The translations under genes and the position numbers were made by a program. Shown piece by piece: positions 18,478-28,313 of a DNA stretch of 64,000 nt. The first letter of the stretch is position 1. Each line of letters opens with the position of its first letter. Source of the DNA: Polaribacter sp. SA4-10 (GTDB lineage: Bacteria > Bacteroidota > Bacteroidia > Flavobacteriales > Flavobacteriaceae); assembly GCF_002163835.1 (NCBI RefSeq), contig NZ_CP019331.1, positions 2,393,001 to 2,457,000 on the forward strand, read 5' to 3'. Under the pieces are notes generated by a model. The model was not told the origin of the DNA and searched no databases. It saw only the letters and a program-made list of their open reading frames with translations.

Positions 18478-20475
18478 ATGGCTTTAGATTCAAAAATACC
18501 AAAAGGTCCATTAAAAGATAAATGGACAGATTATAAAAACCATATTAATTTGGTAAACCCAGCAAACAAGCGTCACATAGATGTTATTGTTGTTGGTACA
18601 GGTTTAGCAGGTGGTTCTGCTTCTGCAACTTTAGCAGAATTGGGTTACAATGTAAAATCATTTGCTTATCAAGATTCTCCACGTAGAGCGCATTCTATTG
18701 CAGCACAAGGAGGTATTAATGCAGCAAAAAACTACCAAGGAGATGGAGATTCTACCTACAGGTTATTTTACGATACCGTAAAAGGTGGTGATTACCGATC
18801 TCGAGAATCAAACGTATATAGATTAGCAGAAGTTTCTGCAAACATTATAGATCAATGTGTGGCACAAGGAGTTCCTTTTGCAAGAGATTATGGTGGTCTT
18901 TTAGACAACCGTTCTTTTGGTGGAGTTTTAGTTTCTAGAACTTTTTATGCGAAAGGTCAAACAGGTCAACAATTATTATTAGGCGCATATTCTGCAATGA
19001 ATCGTCAAATTGCTCGTGGAAAGATAGAAATGTTTAACCGTCACGAAATGTTAGATGTTGTTATTGTTGATGGAAAAGCGAGAGGAATTATTGCAAGAAA
19101 CTTAGTTACAGGAGAAATCGAAAGACATTCTGCACATGCAGTTGTTATTGCTTCTGGTGGGTATGGAAATGTATATTTCTTATCTACTAATGCAATGGGT
19201 TCTAATGTAACTGCAGGTTGGAAAGTACATAAAAAAGGAGCGTATTTCGCAAACCCTTGTTATACACAAATTCACCCAACATGTATTCCACGTTCTGGAG
19301 ATTATCAGTCAAAACTAACGTTAATGTCTGAGTCTTTAAGAAATGATGGACGTATTTGGGTTCCTAAAAACATGGAAGATGTTTTGGCTATTCGCGAAGG
19401 GAAATTAAAACCAACGCAATTATCAGAAGAAGAAAGAGACTATTATTTAGAAAGACGTTATCCTGCATTTGGTAACTTAGTGCCACGTGATGTTGCATCT
19501 AGAGCTGCAAAAGAGCGTTGTGATGCTGGTTACGGTGTAAATGCAACAGGAGAAGCGGTATATTTAGATTTTGCTGCCTCTTTTGAACGTTATGGAAAAG
19601 AGCAAGCGAAGGTTCAAAATATTTCAAATCCTTCTGAAGCAAAAATTAAAGAATTAGGACAAGAAATTGTAAGAGCAAAGTATGGAAACTTATTTCAGAT
19701 GTATGAGAAAATCATAGATGAAAATCCGTATGAAACACCAATGATGATTTATCCGGCAGTACACTATACAATGGGTGGTGTTTGGGTTGATTATAATTTG
19801 ATGACTACTATTCCTGGTTGTTACGCAATTGGAGAGGCTAATTTCTCTGATCATGGAGCAAACAGATTAGGAGCATCTGCATTAATGCAAGGTTTAGCAG
19901 ATGGTTATTTTGTACTACCATATACAATTGGAGATTACTTATCAGATGATATTCGTACTGGGAAAATACCAACAGATACACCAGAATTTGATGCTGCAGA
20001 AAAAGAAGTTTCTGAAAGAATTGAGTTCTTTGTTAATAATAAAGGAACGAATTCTGTAGATTATTACCACAAGAAATTAGGGAAAATCATGTGGGATAAA
20101 TGTGGAATGTCTAGAAATGAAGCTGGTTTAAAAGAAGCCGTTGAGGAAATTTCTGAATTAAGAAAAGATTTCTGGAAAAATGTACTTGTTCCCGGAACAG
20201 ATACAGAATATAACGAGCAATTAGCAAAGGCAGGTAGAGTTGCAGATTTCTTAGAATTAGGAGAATTGTTTGCAAAAGATGCTTTGGTAAGAGAAGAATC
20301 TGCAGGAGGACACTTTAGAGAAGAGCACCAAACAGAAGACGGAGAAGCAAAGAGAATGAAAGAATTTCAATTTGTTTCAGCTTGGGAATATAAAGGAGAA
20401 CCTAAAGATGCTGTTTTACATAAAGAAGCATTGGTTTACGAGAATATAGAAGTTAAAGAAAGAAGTTATAAATAA
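18478..20475 (+). CDS. sdhA: Succinate dehydrogenase flavoprotein subunit
   Basis: 665 residues. The N-terminal dinucleotide fold ([19 protein letters not shown]) is followed by [12 protein letters not shown], whose His carries covalent FAD in this family. The catalytic stretch with HPT and R residues ([11 protein letters not shown]) and the C-terminal [12 protein letters not shown] are intact. It oxidises succinate to fumarate, or the reverse, at the inner face of the membrane. Spaced 10 bp on both sides from sdhC and sdhB. Confidence 0.96.
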   Translation: MALDSKIPKGPLKDKWTDYKNHINLVNPANKRHIDVIVVGTGLAGGSASATLAELGYNVKSFAYQDSPRRAHSIAAQGGINAAKNYQGDGDSTYRLFYDTVKGGDYRSRESNVYRLAEVSANIIDQCVAQGVPFARDYGGLLDNRSFGGVLVSRTFYAKGQTGQQLLLGAYSAMNRQIARGKIEMFNRHEMLDVVIVDGKARGIIARNLVTGEIERHSAHAVVIASGGYGNVYFLSTNAMGSNVTAGWKVHKKGAYFANPCYTQIHPTCIPRSGDYQSKLTLMSESLRNDGRIWVPKNMEDVLAIREGKLKPTQLSEEERDYYLERRYPAFGNLVPRDVASRAAKERCDAGYGVNATGEAVYLDFAASFERYGKEQAKVQNISNPSEAKIKELGQEIVRAKYGNLFQMYEKIIDENPYETPMMIYPAVHYTMGGVWVDYNLMTTIPGCYAIGEANFSDHGANRLGASALMQGLADGYFVLPYTIGDYLSDDIRTGKIPTDTPEFDAAEKEVSERIEFFVNNKGTNSVDYYHKKLGKIMWDKCGMSRNEAGLKEAVEEISELRKDFWKNVLVPGTDTEYNEQLAKAGRVADFLELGELFAKDALVREESAGGHFREEHQTEDGEAKRMKEFQFVSAWEYKGEPKDAVLHKEALVYENIEVKERSYK

Positions 20476-20485
20476 AAAAGATAGA

Positions 20486-21226
20486 ATGAATTTAACACTT
20501 AAAATTTGGAGACAAAAAGACTCAACATCAAAGGGTCAAATGGTGGATTATAAAGTTACTGAGATTTCAGAACATATGTCTTTTTTAGAAATGATGGATG
20601 TTCTAAACGAACAATTAGTTAATACTGGTGAAGAACCAGTTGCTTTCGATCATGACTGTAGAGAAGGTATTTGTGGTATGTGTTCTATGTATATTAATGG
20701 AGAAGCACATGGACCAGATAGAGGTGTAACAACTTGCCAATTACACATGCGTATGTTTAAAGATGGTGATACAATTACGATTGAGCCATTTAGAGCAGCT
20801 TCTTTTCCTGTAATTAAAGATTTAGTAGTAGATAGAACTGCTTTTGATAGAATACAGCATTCTGGTGGTTATATTTCTGTAAATACTTCTGGTAATACTC
20901 AAGATGCAAATAACATACCTATTTCAAAACACGCAGCAGATGAAGCTATGGATGCAGCAACCTGTATTGGTTGTGGTGCCTGTGTAGCAACTTGTAAAAA
21001 TAGTTCTGCTATGTTATTTGTTGGTGCAAAAGTATCTCAGTTTGCATTATTGCCACAAGGACAAGTAGAAGCTGCAGACAGAGTTAGAAATATGGTTGCA
21101 CAAATGGATTTAGAAGGTTTTGGAAACTGTACTAATACAGGTGCTTGTGAGGTAGAATGTCCTAAAGGAATTTCTTTAGACAACATTGCAAGAATGAATA
21201 GAGAATTGATGAAAGCGTCTATATAA
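20486..21226 (+). CDS. sdhB: Succinate dehydrogenase iron-sulfur subunit
   Basis: 246 residues. The [2Fe-2S] ligands are in [15 protein letters not shown]...TTC, the [4Fe-4S] ligands in [13 protein letters not shown] and the [3Fe-4S] ligands in [15 protein letters not shown]. It relays electrons from FAD in SdhA to heme in SdhC. Last gene of the operon; a dispersed repeat and a strong terminator follow. Confidence 0.96.
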   Translation: MNLTLKIWRQKDSTSKGQMVDYKVTEISEHMSFLEMMDVLNEQLVNTGEEPVAFDHDCREGICGMCSMYINGEAHGPDRGVTTCQLHMRMFKDGDTITIEPFRAASFPVIKDLVVDRTAFDRIQHSGGYISVNTSGNTQDANNIPISKHAADEAMDAATCIGCGACVATCKNSSAMLFVGAKVSQFALLPQGQVEAADRVRNMVAQMDLEGFGNCTNTGACEVECPKGISLDNIARMNRELMKASI

Positions 21227-21235
21227 ATATAGAAA

Positions 21236-21282
21236 TTGTCAGTTCGAGTGATTTTTTTTTTGAAAAATTGTATCGAGAATCT
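21236..21282. repeat. Probable dispersed flavobacterial repeat (TTCGAGTG ... TATCGAGAA)
   Basis: The text GTCAGTTCGAGTGATTTT ... TGTATCGAGAATCT looks like a short intergenic element that I recall as recurring in many flavobacterial genomes. Only one copy was seen in this window, so its repeat status rests on memory rather than on this sequence. Confidence 0.45.
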
Positions 21283-21291
21283 ATATATAAT

Positions 21292-21328
21292 AAAACTCAA
21301 AACTAATTTAGTTTTGGGTTTTATTTTT
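21292..21328 (+). terminator. Terminator after sdhCAB
   Basis: 15-bp stem AAAACTCAAAACTAA / TTAGTTTTGGGTTTT (one G-T pair) followed by ATTTTTTT. Confidence 0.85.
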
Positions 21329-21364
21329 TTTACTGCAAACTGAAACTGTTCATTGCAAACTATT

Positions 21365-21719
21365 TTATTTTCTCCCAAAATCAGCAGGAATTTCTCCCCA
21401 AGCTTTGGTTTCCCATTTTAGAATTGGGTTTTTATAGGTGTTTCCTTTAACCATTTTTCAGCTATTTTTCTGAGTGCTAATAAGTCTTTATTAGAATTAT
21501 CAAAAGTGATATTTGTTCTACAAGTTTCTTTTTTACCCAACTCATTGCAATTCTAGAATCAGAATAAATAGGAATATCTTCTTTATTTTTACTTTTTAAA
21601 AGTGTAATACCATATATTAAAGTAAGGAATTCCCCAATATTATTTGCGCCATTTTTAAATGGACCTTTTATAAAAATTTCTTGTTTATTATGTGTTAAAA
21701 CACCTCTGTATTCATACAA
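21365..21719 (-). pseudogene. Decayed partial copy of the RNase HI gene
   Basis: About 355 bp closely matching 25441-25793, the 3' half of rnhA, in the same orientation. It includes the end PADFGRK-stop and the middle YSDSRIAMSWVKKK, but frameshifts break it after that point, and the 5' part with the first catalytic Asp is missing. It is a duplication remnant and cannot make an active enzyme. Confidence 0.85.
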
Positions 21720-21812
21720 ATTTTAATGGGTTTGGAAAATACTCTTGCATATTTTTTTGAGGATAAAAAGACATCTCTATTTGTTGTTTTCCAGACCGTA
21801 AAAAGACTCTCT

Positions 21813-22124
21813 CTATAAGTCTCTGGCCACAACCATATAAGTAATTAAAGCGGCCAATATTTTATCAATATTTTTTTGTGAGTCAATAGCTCTAAAATAA
21901 GTTAGGCCGTTTACTTCATTTACTAATGATTTATAGCTTGAGTTTTCTGAAGTTAAAACCTCATATGCCACTGGGTGATAAAATATCATGAATCATAATT
22001 TTAGCTAATTTAGCTACTGTTTTATAACCATCATCTGAAGTAATCACAATTATTTTTTATTCTTTTTGACAAGAAATAATCAAACAAATGGAGAGAAAGG
22101 AAAGTGTTTTCGTAAAAAAGACAT
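21813..22124 (-). pseudogene. Decayed lipoprotein gene
   Basis: Begins 3 nt after the stop of the VCBS gene. Read on the minus strand, pieces in different frames make sense as one protein: a lipoprotein signal LSFLSICLIISCQKE, then KIIVITSDDGYKTVAKLAKI, then after a frameshift HPVAYEVLTSENSSYKSLV and DKILAALITYMVVARDL followed by a stop. At least two stops or frameshifts separate them. Family not recognised; it was probably the second gene of a VCBS-lipoprotein operon. Confidence 0.5.
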
Positions 22125-22127
22125 TAT

Positions 22128-25100
22128 TTATTTTTTATAAGAATACATTTGTAAAGAATCATTATTAGAAACTACTAATAACAGTTTTTTGTTTTTCATT
22201 TCAATGCTTTTTACTGCCTTAACTTGAGTGTTAAAAGGTGAAATTCCATAATCAGAAACAAAGTTATAATCAGAAATTGATTTTAGTAAAACGCCTTTTA
22301 AAGAACTATACCCGCCATGATATGTGTTTACATTGAATGAATTACCTGATATGATAATTGCATCTTTAGAATTAAATTCGATATTATTAAAGTTAGATAT
22401 TGGCGCATATTGTAATTCTTTTGGGAATCTTTTAAAGGTTTTAAAAGCACCATTATTGTTCTCTAAATATCCAGAAGCTAATGTGTTTACGGTAAATTTG
22501 GTGGCTTTGTGCAGGGCTTCGGGCGTTAAAACTTCTTCAACTGTTTTTAAAGCGTAGTTCTTATGTTCTACAAATCGCTTGCTAATAATGTTCATTTGAG
22601 CTGCTAATTCATCTTTTGAATTTACAGGATATTCTTTCCCGTTCTTAGAGTACGCAATTATAGTTTCTTTTCTATTATTGGCATCAAAATCACCATAATA
22701 CAATGTTAATGGATTTTCTGGAGTTGGATTAAACTTGGTGTTTAGTCCCCAATTTCCTAGTAAAATATCTTTATCTCCATCTTTATCAATATCAAAAGTG
22801 GTGATAGATTGCCATAAACCTTCTAAGTTTTCAGGAATTTCCATCAAAGATAATTTTCCGTTATTATTTATAAAAATTTGTGGGTTTCCCCATTCTGTGG
22901 CTATTAACAAATCTTTTTGATTGTCATTATTAATGTCTACCCATGTTGCGTCCGTAACTTTCGAGCTGAGTTTAAAATTTAAATCTGCAGTAAAATTACC
23001 TTTTCCGTTATTTATTAAAATTGCAGAATTCACATTCGAGCCAAAATTTACAGGGTTTGACAAGTTTCCAATAAACAAATCGTCATCTCCATCATTATCA
23101 TAATCGTAAGCTGCAACGCAAGAAGTGTTTAGTGGATTTAATAGCGTTTGTTTTTCAGATTTTAAAAATTTTCCATTTTTATTAATATATAAACGATCTA
23201 CTTCAAACCGCCTATTTCTTATTTTGTGTATACCGGTTGCAACATATAAATCTAAATCTCCGTCATTGTCAGCATCAAAAAAAACGGCATCATTATCTTC
23301 ATAATCTGCATCTTCTTTGAATTGTCTTTGAGTACTTTTTTTGAAATATTTACCATTGTTTAAATATAATTCTGCAGCTTTTCCAGAGCTATTTCCTAAA
23401 TAAATGTCATCAAAACCATTTCCATCAACATCACCAATGGCAACAGCTGGTCCTAGTTTAGAGACTTGATACGGAATAATTTTCTCTCTATTAAAGTCGT
23501 AATAACTATCTTCTTTATGGTTAAATTTGATGCTATTATCAGTTTTAAAAATGGGTTCTTTTTCACTTAAAGTATAATCATAAATGAGGTTTTTACTTAT
23601 ATAATTAACTAAAAGGTTTTTGTTTATTTTAGGGTTTTTAAGGTTCTGAAACGTATTATCTGGCCAAACTATTTTAATAGAATCAATGCTAGAAAGAGTG
23701 TCTATACCGAAATAAATTTTTTGTTCTACAGAAGAAATAAAACCCCTAGAAACAAATAATTGTTTTAGTTGACTTTTACCATTATTGTATAATATTGCTT
23801 TAGTTCCAATTCCATTTTTATTTCCGTTCTTATAATTGAAACTTAAACTAATTGAGTTCTTTTTCTTATTTGTAGTGTTTTCGTAAATTCCTGCATAATT
23901 ATTTAAATTGTTGGTAATAATGTCTAAATCACCATCTAAATCTAAGTCGGCATAAATTGCTCCGTTAGATAGTGACGGCTTTTGTTCAATCCAATTACCA
24001 GTTTTCTTTATAAAATTGTCAGAATTCCCCTTATAAATTTCATTTGAAACTTTTCCAGAAGGCATCTCATCAATAGACTTAAAAAGCCATTCTAAACCCT
24101 CTGCATGACTTTTTTGTTTAAAAGTGCTAGAGACATATTTCTTGAAATCTAAACCGTTTGGCCTTCGATTAATTCCGTTACTGATAAATAAATCTTGATG
24201 ACCATCATTATTAAAATCGGCAAAAAGTGGCGCCCAACTCCAGTCTGTATCCGCAACATTATTTTGTAAAGCAGTTTCATAGAAATAGCTTCCTTTTTCA
24301 CTTATTTGAAGCATATTTCTAGAATACTGGTCTTTATATCCTTGTTTTCGTAACTTTTCTTGCATGGTGTACATGGCGTCATCACCTTCGGTTTCCTTTA
24401 AAACGCGTTCGTCATTTGGTAGCATATCTAGAGTGATAAGATCCTGAAAACCATCACCATTAATATCTGCAACATCACTTCCCATAGAAAATCTTGAAAT
24501 GGTAGAAAATGATTTTTTTAGTTCTTCTCTAAAGGTTCCATCTTGATTATTGAGGTAATAATAATCATCTTCATGAAAATCATTACAAACATAAATATCA
24601 TCCCATCCATCGTTGTTAAAATCGGCAATAGAAGCACTTAGACCGTAGCCATTTGCGCCCCCAAAAATATTGGCTTCTTCACTAATATCAATAAATTTTC
24701 CATTGGTGTTTTTTAGTAAAACATCACCAACAAACGGAACGCGTTCCTTTCTTAAAGAAGCTTTTCCATGAGAAGTTACGGTGTGTGTTGCATGATTTAC
24801 AATGTATACATCTAAGTCATTGTCTTTATCGAAATCAAAAAAGTAAGCCTGTGTAGAATAACCTGAGAAATCCAATCCATATTCTTTCGCTTTTTCGGTA
24901 AAAGTGTTATCACCATTATTGATGAAAAGCTCATTGGTCCCTTTAAAATCTAATAAACCAGAAACTGCACAAACATAAATATCTAAAAACCCGTCGTTAT
25001 TAATGTCGACCATTGTAACACCAGTATTCCAATCTGCAGAACTATTGATGTTCGCATTTTCAGAAATATCCTCAAACTTTAAGTTTCCCTTATTAAGAAA

Positions 25101-25379
25101 AAGTTTGTTATCACCTTGATTAGATACAAAGTAAAGATCTGATAAACCATCATTATTAATATCACCAGCGCTTACGCCACCTCCATTATAAAAATAAATG
25201 TAATTAATAATACTATGCTTTGCATCTTCATGTAATGTGTTTTTAAAATTTATTCCAGTAGTTTTTTGGGATAATTTATTTAAAAGGAAGTTTTTTTTTG
25301 TTTCTTTATTTTTTGTAGTACAACTTATGCATAGAAAAAGTAAAGTAAACAATATCAAAAATGTTGGGTTTTTTAACAT
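22128..25379 (-). CDS. VCBS/FG-GAP repeat lipoprotein with ASPIC/UnbV domain
   Basis: 1083 residues with a lipoprotein signal peptide (LLFLCISC, Cys20). Numerous FG-GAP/VCBS calcium-binding blades follow (DINNDGLSDLYFVSN, DFNNDGWDDIYVCND, DVDGNGFDDIYLGN, DYDNDGDDDLFIGN), forming two beta-propellers with an ASPIC/UnbV domain between them (about 510-590, FVSRGFISSVEQKIYFGI). Such proteins sit on the outer membrane of Bacteroidota and often accompany SusCD-type uptake genes, but none is nearby. Direct copies of rnhA sequence flank it on both sides. Confidence 0.9.
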   Translation of the reverse strand: MLKNPTFLILFTLLFLCISCTTKNKETKKNFLLNKLSQKTTGINFKNTLHEDAKHSIINYIYFYNGGGVSAGDINNDGLSDLYFVSNQGDNKLFLNKGNLKFEDISENANINSSADWNTGVTMVDINNDGFLDIYVCAVSGLLDFKGTNELFINNGDNTFTEKAKEYGLDFSGYSTQAYFFDFDKDNDLDVYIVNHATHTVTSHGKASLRKERVPFVGDVLLKNTNGKFIDISEEANIFGGANGYGLSASIADFNNDGWDDIYVCNDFHEDDYYYLNNQDGTFREELKKSFSTISRFSMGSDVADINGDGFQDLITLDMLPNDERVLKETEGDDAMYTMQEKLRKQGYKDQYSRNMLQISEKGSYFYETALQNNVADTDWSWAPLFADFNNDGHQDLFISNGINRRPNGLDFKKYVSSTFKQKSHAEGLEWLFKSIDEMPSGKVSNEIYKGNSDNFIKKTGNWIEQKPSLSNGAIYADLDLDGDLDIITNNLNNYAGIYENTTNKKKNSISLSFNYKNGNKNGIGTKAILYNNGKSQLKQLFVSRGFISSVEQKIYFGIDTLSSIDSIKIVWPDNTFQNLKNPKINKNLLVNYISKNLIYDYTLSEKEPIFKTDNSIKFNHKEDSYYDFNREKIIPYQVSKLGPAVAIGDVDGNGFDDIYLGNSSGKAAELYLNNGKYFKKSTQRQFKEDADYEDNDAVFFDADNDGDLDLYVATGIHKIRNRRFEVDRLYINKNGKFLKSEKQTLLNPLNTSCVAAYDYDNDGDDDLFIGNLSNPVNFGSNVNSAILINNGKGNFTADLNFKLSSKVTDATWVDINNDNQKDLLIATEWGNPQIFINNNGKLSLMEIPENLEGLWQSITTFDIDKDGDKDILLGNWGLNTKFNPTPENPLTLYYGDFDANNRKETIIAYSKNGKEYPVNSKDELAAQMNIISKRFVEHKNYALKTVEEVLTPEALHKATKFTVNTLASGYLENNNGAFKTFKRFPKELQYAPISNFNNIEFNSKDAIIISGNSFNVNTYHGGYSSLKGVLLKSISDYNFVSDYGISPFNTQVKAVKSIEMKNKKLLLVVSNNDSLQMYSYKK

Positions 25380-25440
25380 TTGAATATATAGATAGAAGGT
25401 AAGTGTAAAGATACAAAAACATTAACAAAATAGTAATTGT

Positions 25441-26076
25441 TTATTTCCGACCAAAATCTGCAGGAATTTCTCCCCAAGCTTTGGTTTCCCATTTTAGAAT
25501 TGGGTTGTTATACGTGTTTTCTTTTAACCATTTTTCAGCTCTTTTTATGAGTTCTAATAAGTCTTTATTAGAAGCATCAAAATGCATGTTTGTTTTGCAT
25601 CTTTTTTGTTTCACCCAACTCATGGCGATTCTAGAATCCGAATAAATAGGAATATCTTCTTTATTTTTACTTTTTAAAAGTGCAATACCATGCACTAAAG
25701 CAAGGAATTCACCAATATTATTTGTGCCATTTTTAAATGGACCTTTTATAAAAATTTCTTTTTTATTGTGTGTTAAAACACCTCTGTATTCCATTTTTCC
25801 AGGATTTCCAGAACAAGCAGCATCTACAGAAATACTTTCTAAATTAGGAGTGCCATAGGTAGCTTTTTCATCAGCTGATAAAGTGGGTTTTTTAGTATTT
25901 TTACCTTTGTAATCTTCGTAGTTTTTGGTGGATGCAATTTCAGCTTCATTTAAATCTGCAAAAGATTTATACTGTGCGCCTTCAAAACCATCAATTTGTG
26001 CTTTACAAACTTTCCAAGAAGTAAAAACTCCTTTTTTACGACCGTTCCAAACTACATAAAACTTTTTTTTACTCAT
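25441..26076 (-). CDS. rnhA: Ribonuclease HI with N-terminal viroplasmin domain
   Basis: 211 residues. Residues 1-50 are a viroplasmin/RNase H N-terminal domain (KFYVVWNGRKKGVFTSW) that binds RNA-DNA hybrids. The RNase H fold follows with the acidic set Asp in VDAACSGNPG, Glu in NNIGEFLALVHG, Asp in YSDSRIAMSW and the final Asp in PADFGRK. It degrades RNA in hybrids. The start overlaps the end of purN by 8 bp, so both are co-transcribed. A broken copy lies 4 kb away. Confidence 0.92.
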   Translation of the reverse strand: MSKKKFYVVWNGRKKGVFTSWKVCKAQIDGFEGAQYKSFADLNEAEIASTKNYEDYKGKNTKKPTLSADEKATYGTPNLESISVDAACSGNPGKMEYRGVLTHNKKEIFIKGPFKNGTNNIGEFLALVHGIALLKSKNKEDIPIYSDSRIAMSWVKQKRCKTNMHFDASNKDLLELIKRAEKWLKENTYNNPILKWETKAWGEIPADFGRK

Positions 26077-26641
26077 TTACTTTTAAAATTACATCTTCAA
26101 TAACTCTTGGGAAGTAGCGTTGCTCTAAAATATGGATCTTTTCTGCAATAATTTCTGGAGAATCTTCTTCTAAAAGTGCAGTTTTTGCTTGAAAAATGAT
26201 GGCGCCTTCATCATAATTGGCATTTACATAGTGAATAGTAATACCAGTTTCTGTTTCTTTATTTTCCTTTACGGCTCTATGAACGTTCATTCCATACATT
26301 CCTTTTCCTCCATAATTTGGTAATAATGCAGGATGAATGTTAATAATTTTATTAGGAAAAGCTGCTATAATTTTTTCAGGAATTTTCCATAAAAAACCCG
26401 CTAACACAATAATATCTGCATTTTCTTTTAAGAGATTTAATACCATTTCTGTAGTAGAGAAATCATTTCTATTAAAGTGTATACACTTGGTATTTAAATT
26501 TTTACATTTATCAAAGACTTTAGCGTGTTCATTGTTACATAGAACACTGGTGACCTTAGCGGTTTTAGTATGATTAAAAAATTTAATAATATTCTCTGCG
26601 TTCGTTCCAGAACCAGATGCAAAAATAACAATACGCTTCAT
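26069..26641 (-). CDS. purN: Phosphoribosylglycinamide formyltransferase
   Basis: 190 residues. The N-terminal FASGSGTNAENI binds the phosphoribosyl substrate, NIHPALLPNYGG holds the catalytic Asn and His, and NYDEGAIIF holds the catalytic Asp. It transfers formyl from 10-formyl-THF to GAR in purine synthesis. It is divergent from acpP, the usual Bacteroidota arrangement, and overlaps rnhA downstream. Confidence 0.95.
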   Translation of the reverse strand: MKRIVIFASGSGTNAENIIKFFNHTKTAKVTSVLCNNEHAKVFDKCKNLNTKCIHFNRNDFSTTEMVLNLLKENADIIVLAGFLWKIPEKIIAAFPNKIINIHPALLPNYGGKGMYGMNVHRAVKENKETETGITIHYVNANYDEGAIIFQAKTALLEEDSPEIIAEKIHILEQRYFPRVIEDVILKVNE

Positions 26642-26700
26642 AAACTACATTTCTAGGGTGCAAAAAAAAGAATAATTATTAACAAATTGATTATTTTTAT

Positions 26701-26723
26701 TAAAGATAAAACTTTTATCTTTA
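26701..26723. promoter_or_regulatory. 23-bp palindrome between purN and acpP
   Basis: TAAAGATAAAA-C-TTTTATCTTTA is a perfect 11-bp inverted repeat around one base, midway between the divergent starts. It may be an operator or a hairpin in the purN leader. No family assignment. Confidence 0.5.
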
Positions 26724-26774
26724 CATTTAGCAATCATTTTAGGGACAAATATTAGTTATAATTAATAAGATTTG

Positions 26775-26782
26775 TATTTTTG
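26775..26782 (+). promoter_or_regulatory. -7 element of acpP
   Basis: TATTTTTG, a full match to TAnnTTTG, 30 nt before the acpP start. No convincing -33 TTG. Confidence 0.45.
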
Positions 26783-26812
26783 CCCTGATTTAAAATTTAA
26801 AATTAAAAAATT

Positions 26813-27049
26813 ATGTCAGACATTGCATCAAGAGTAAAAGCGATTATCGTAGACAAATTAGGCGTTGACGATAACGAAGTAACAACAGAAGCTAGCTTCA
26901 CAAATGATTTAGGAGCAGATTCTTTGGATACTGTTGAGTTAATTATGGAATTCGAAAAAGAATTTGATATTCAAATTCCAGATGATCAAGCTGAAAACAT
27001 CGGTACAGTTGGTCAAGCAGTTAGTTATATAGAAGAAGCAAAAAAGTAA
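26813..27049 (+). CDS. acpP: Acyl carrier protein
   Basis: A 78-residue acidic four-helix protein with the phosphopantetheine site [16 protein letters not shown] (Ser in DSL). It carries acyl chains in fatty-acid synthesis. First gene of acpP-fabF-rnc, 7 bp before fabF, an order common across Bacteroidota. Confidence 0.97.
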   Translation: MSDIASRVKAIIVDKLGVDDNEVTTEASFTNDLGADSLDTVELIMEFEKEFDIQIPDDQAENIGTVGQAVSYIEEAKK

Positions 27050-27056
27050 AATTTAT

Positions 27057-28310
27057 ATGCAATTAAAACGAGTTGTAGTCACTGGACTTGGCGCATTAAC
27101 GCCAATTGGTAATAATATTGAAGAATATTGGAACGCATTAGTTAACGGAGTTAGCGGTGCAGCGCCTATCACAAGTTTTGACGCTGCCAAGTTCAAAACT
27201 CGTTTTGCATGTGAATTAAAAAACTTTAACGTCACCGATTTTATTAATAAAAAGGATGCACGTAAAATGGATAGATTTACGCAGTATGCTATGGTTGCTT
27301 CAGATGAAGCAATTGCAGATTCTGAGTTAAATCTTGACACTATTAACAAATTACGCGTTGGTGTAATTTGGGGAGCAGGAATTGGAGGTTTAGAAACTTT
27401 TCAAAACGAAGCAATAAATTTTGGAGCTGGAGACGGTACACCAAGATTTAATCCGTTCTTTATCCCAAAAATGATTGCAGATATTGCTCCAGGAAACATT
27501 TCTATTAAGAATGGATTTATGGGACCAAATTATACTACAGTTTCGGCATGTGCATCATCTGCTAACGCGATGATAGATGCTTTAAATTATATTCGTTTAG
27601 GTACTTGTGATGTAATTGTAACTGGTGGTTCGGAAGCTGCAGTTGTTATTTCTGGTGTTGGTGGCTTTAATGCCATGCACGCTTTATCTACAAGAAACGA
27701 AACTCCAACAACGGCGTCAAGACCTTTTGATTCAGAAAGAGACGGATTCGTTTTAGGTGAAGGAGCAGGTGCTCTTGTTCTTGAGGAATACGAACACGCC
27801 AAAGCAAGAGGCGCAAAAATCTATGCAGAAGTTATTGGAGGAGGAATGTCTTCTGATGCGTATCACATGACAGCACCTCACCCAGAAGGAATAGGAGTGA
27901 TTGCTGTAATGAAAAACTGTTTAGAAAATTCAGGAATTAAGCCAGAAGATGTAGACCATATTAATACACATGGTACTTCTACGCCGCTTGGAGATGTTGC
28001 AGAATTAAAAGCAATTTCAGAAGTTTTTGGAGATCATGCTAAAAATATTAATATTAATTCTACAAAATCTATGACTGGCCACTTACTAGGTGCTGCTGGT
28101 GCTATAGAGTCTATTGCTGCAATTTTAGCAATGAAACATGGTATTGTACCACCTACAATTAATCATACAAGCGTAGATGAAAACATTAACCCAGAACTAA
28201 ACTTAACGCTTAATAAAGCTCAGAAAAGAGACATTAAAGTTGCGATGAGTAATACTTTTGGTTTCGGAGGGCATAATGCTTGTGTTGCATTTAAGAAATT
28301 AGATGAATAA
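27057..28310 (+). CDS. fabF: Beta-ketoacyl-ACP synthase II
   Basis: 417 residues with the Cys-His-His triad: Cys in VSACASSANAM, His in NTHGTSTPLGD and His in FGFGGHNAC. It condenses malonyl-ACP with acyl-ACP in chain elongation. It lies between acpP and rnc with gaps of 7 and 3 bp, so it is one operon. Confidence 0.97.
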   Translation: MQLKRVVVTGLGALTPIGNNIEEYWNALVNGVSGAAPITSFDAAKFKTRFACELKNFNVTDFINKKDARKMDRFTQYAMVASDEAIADSELNLDTINKLRVGVIWGAGIGGLETFQNEAINFGAGDGTPRFNPFFIPKMIADIAPGNISIKNGFMGPNYTTVSACASSANAMIDALNYIRLGTCDVIVTGGSEAAVVISGVGGFNAMHALSTRNETPTTASRPFDSERDGFVLGEGAGALVLEEYEHAKARGAKIYAEVIGGGMSSDAYHMTAPHPEGIGVIAVMKNCLENSGIKPEDVDHINTHGTSTPLGDVAELKAISEVFGDHAKNININSTKSMTGHLLGAAGAIESIAAILAMKHGIVPPTINHTSVDENINPELNLTLNKAQKRDIKVAMSNTFGFGGHNACVAFKKLDE

Positions 28311-28313
28311 CCT

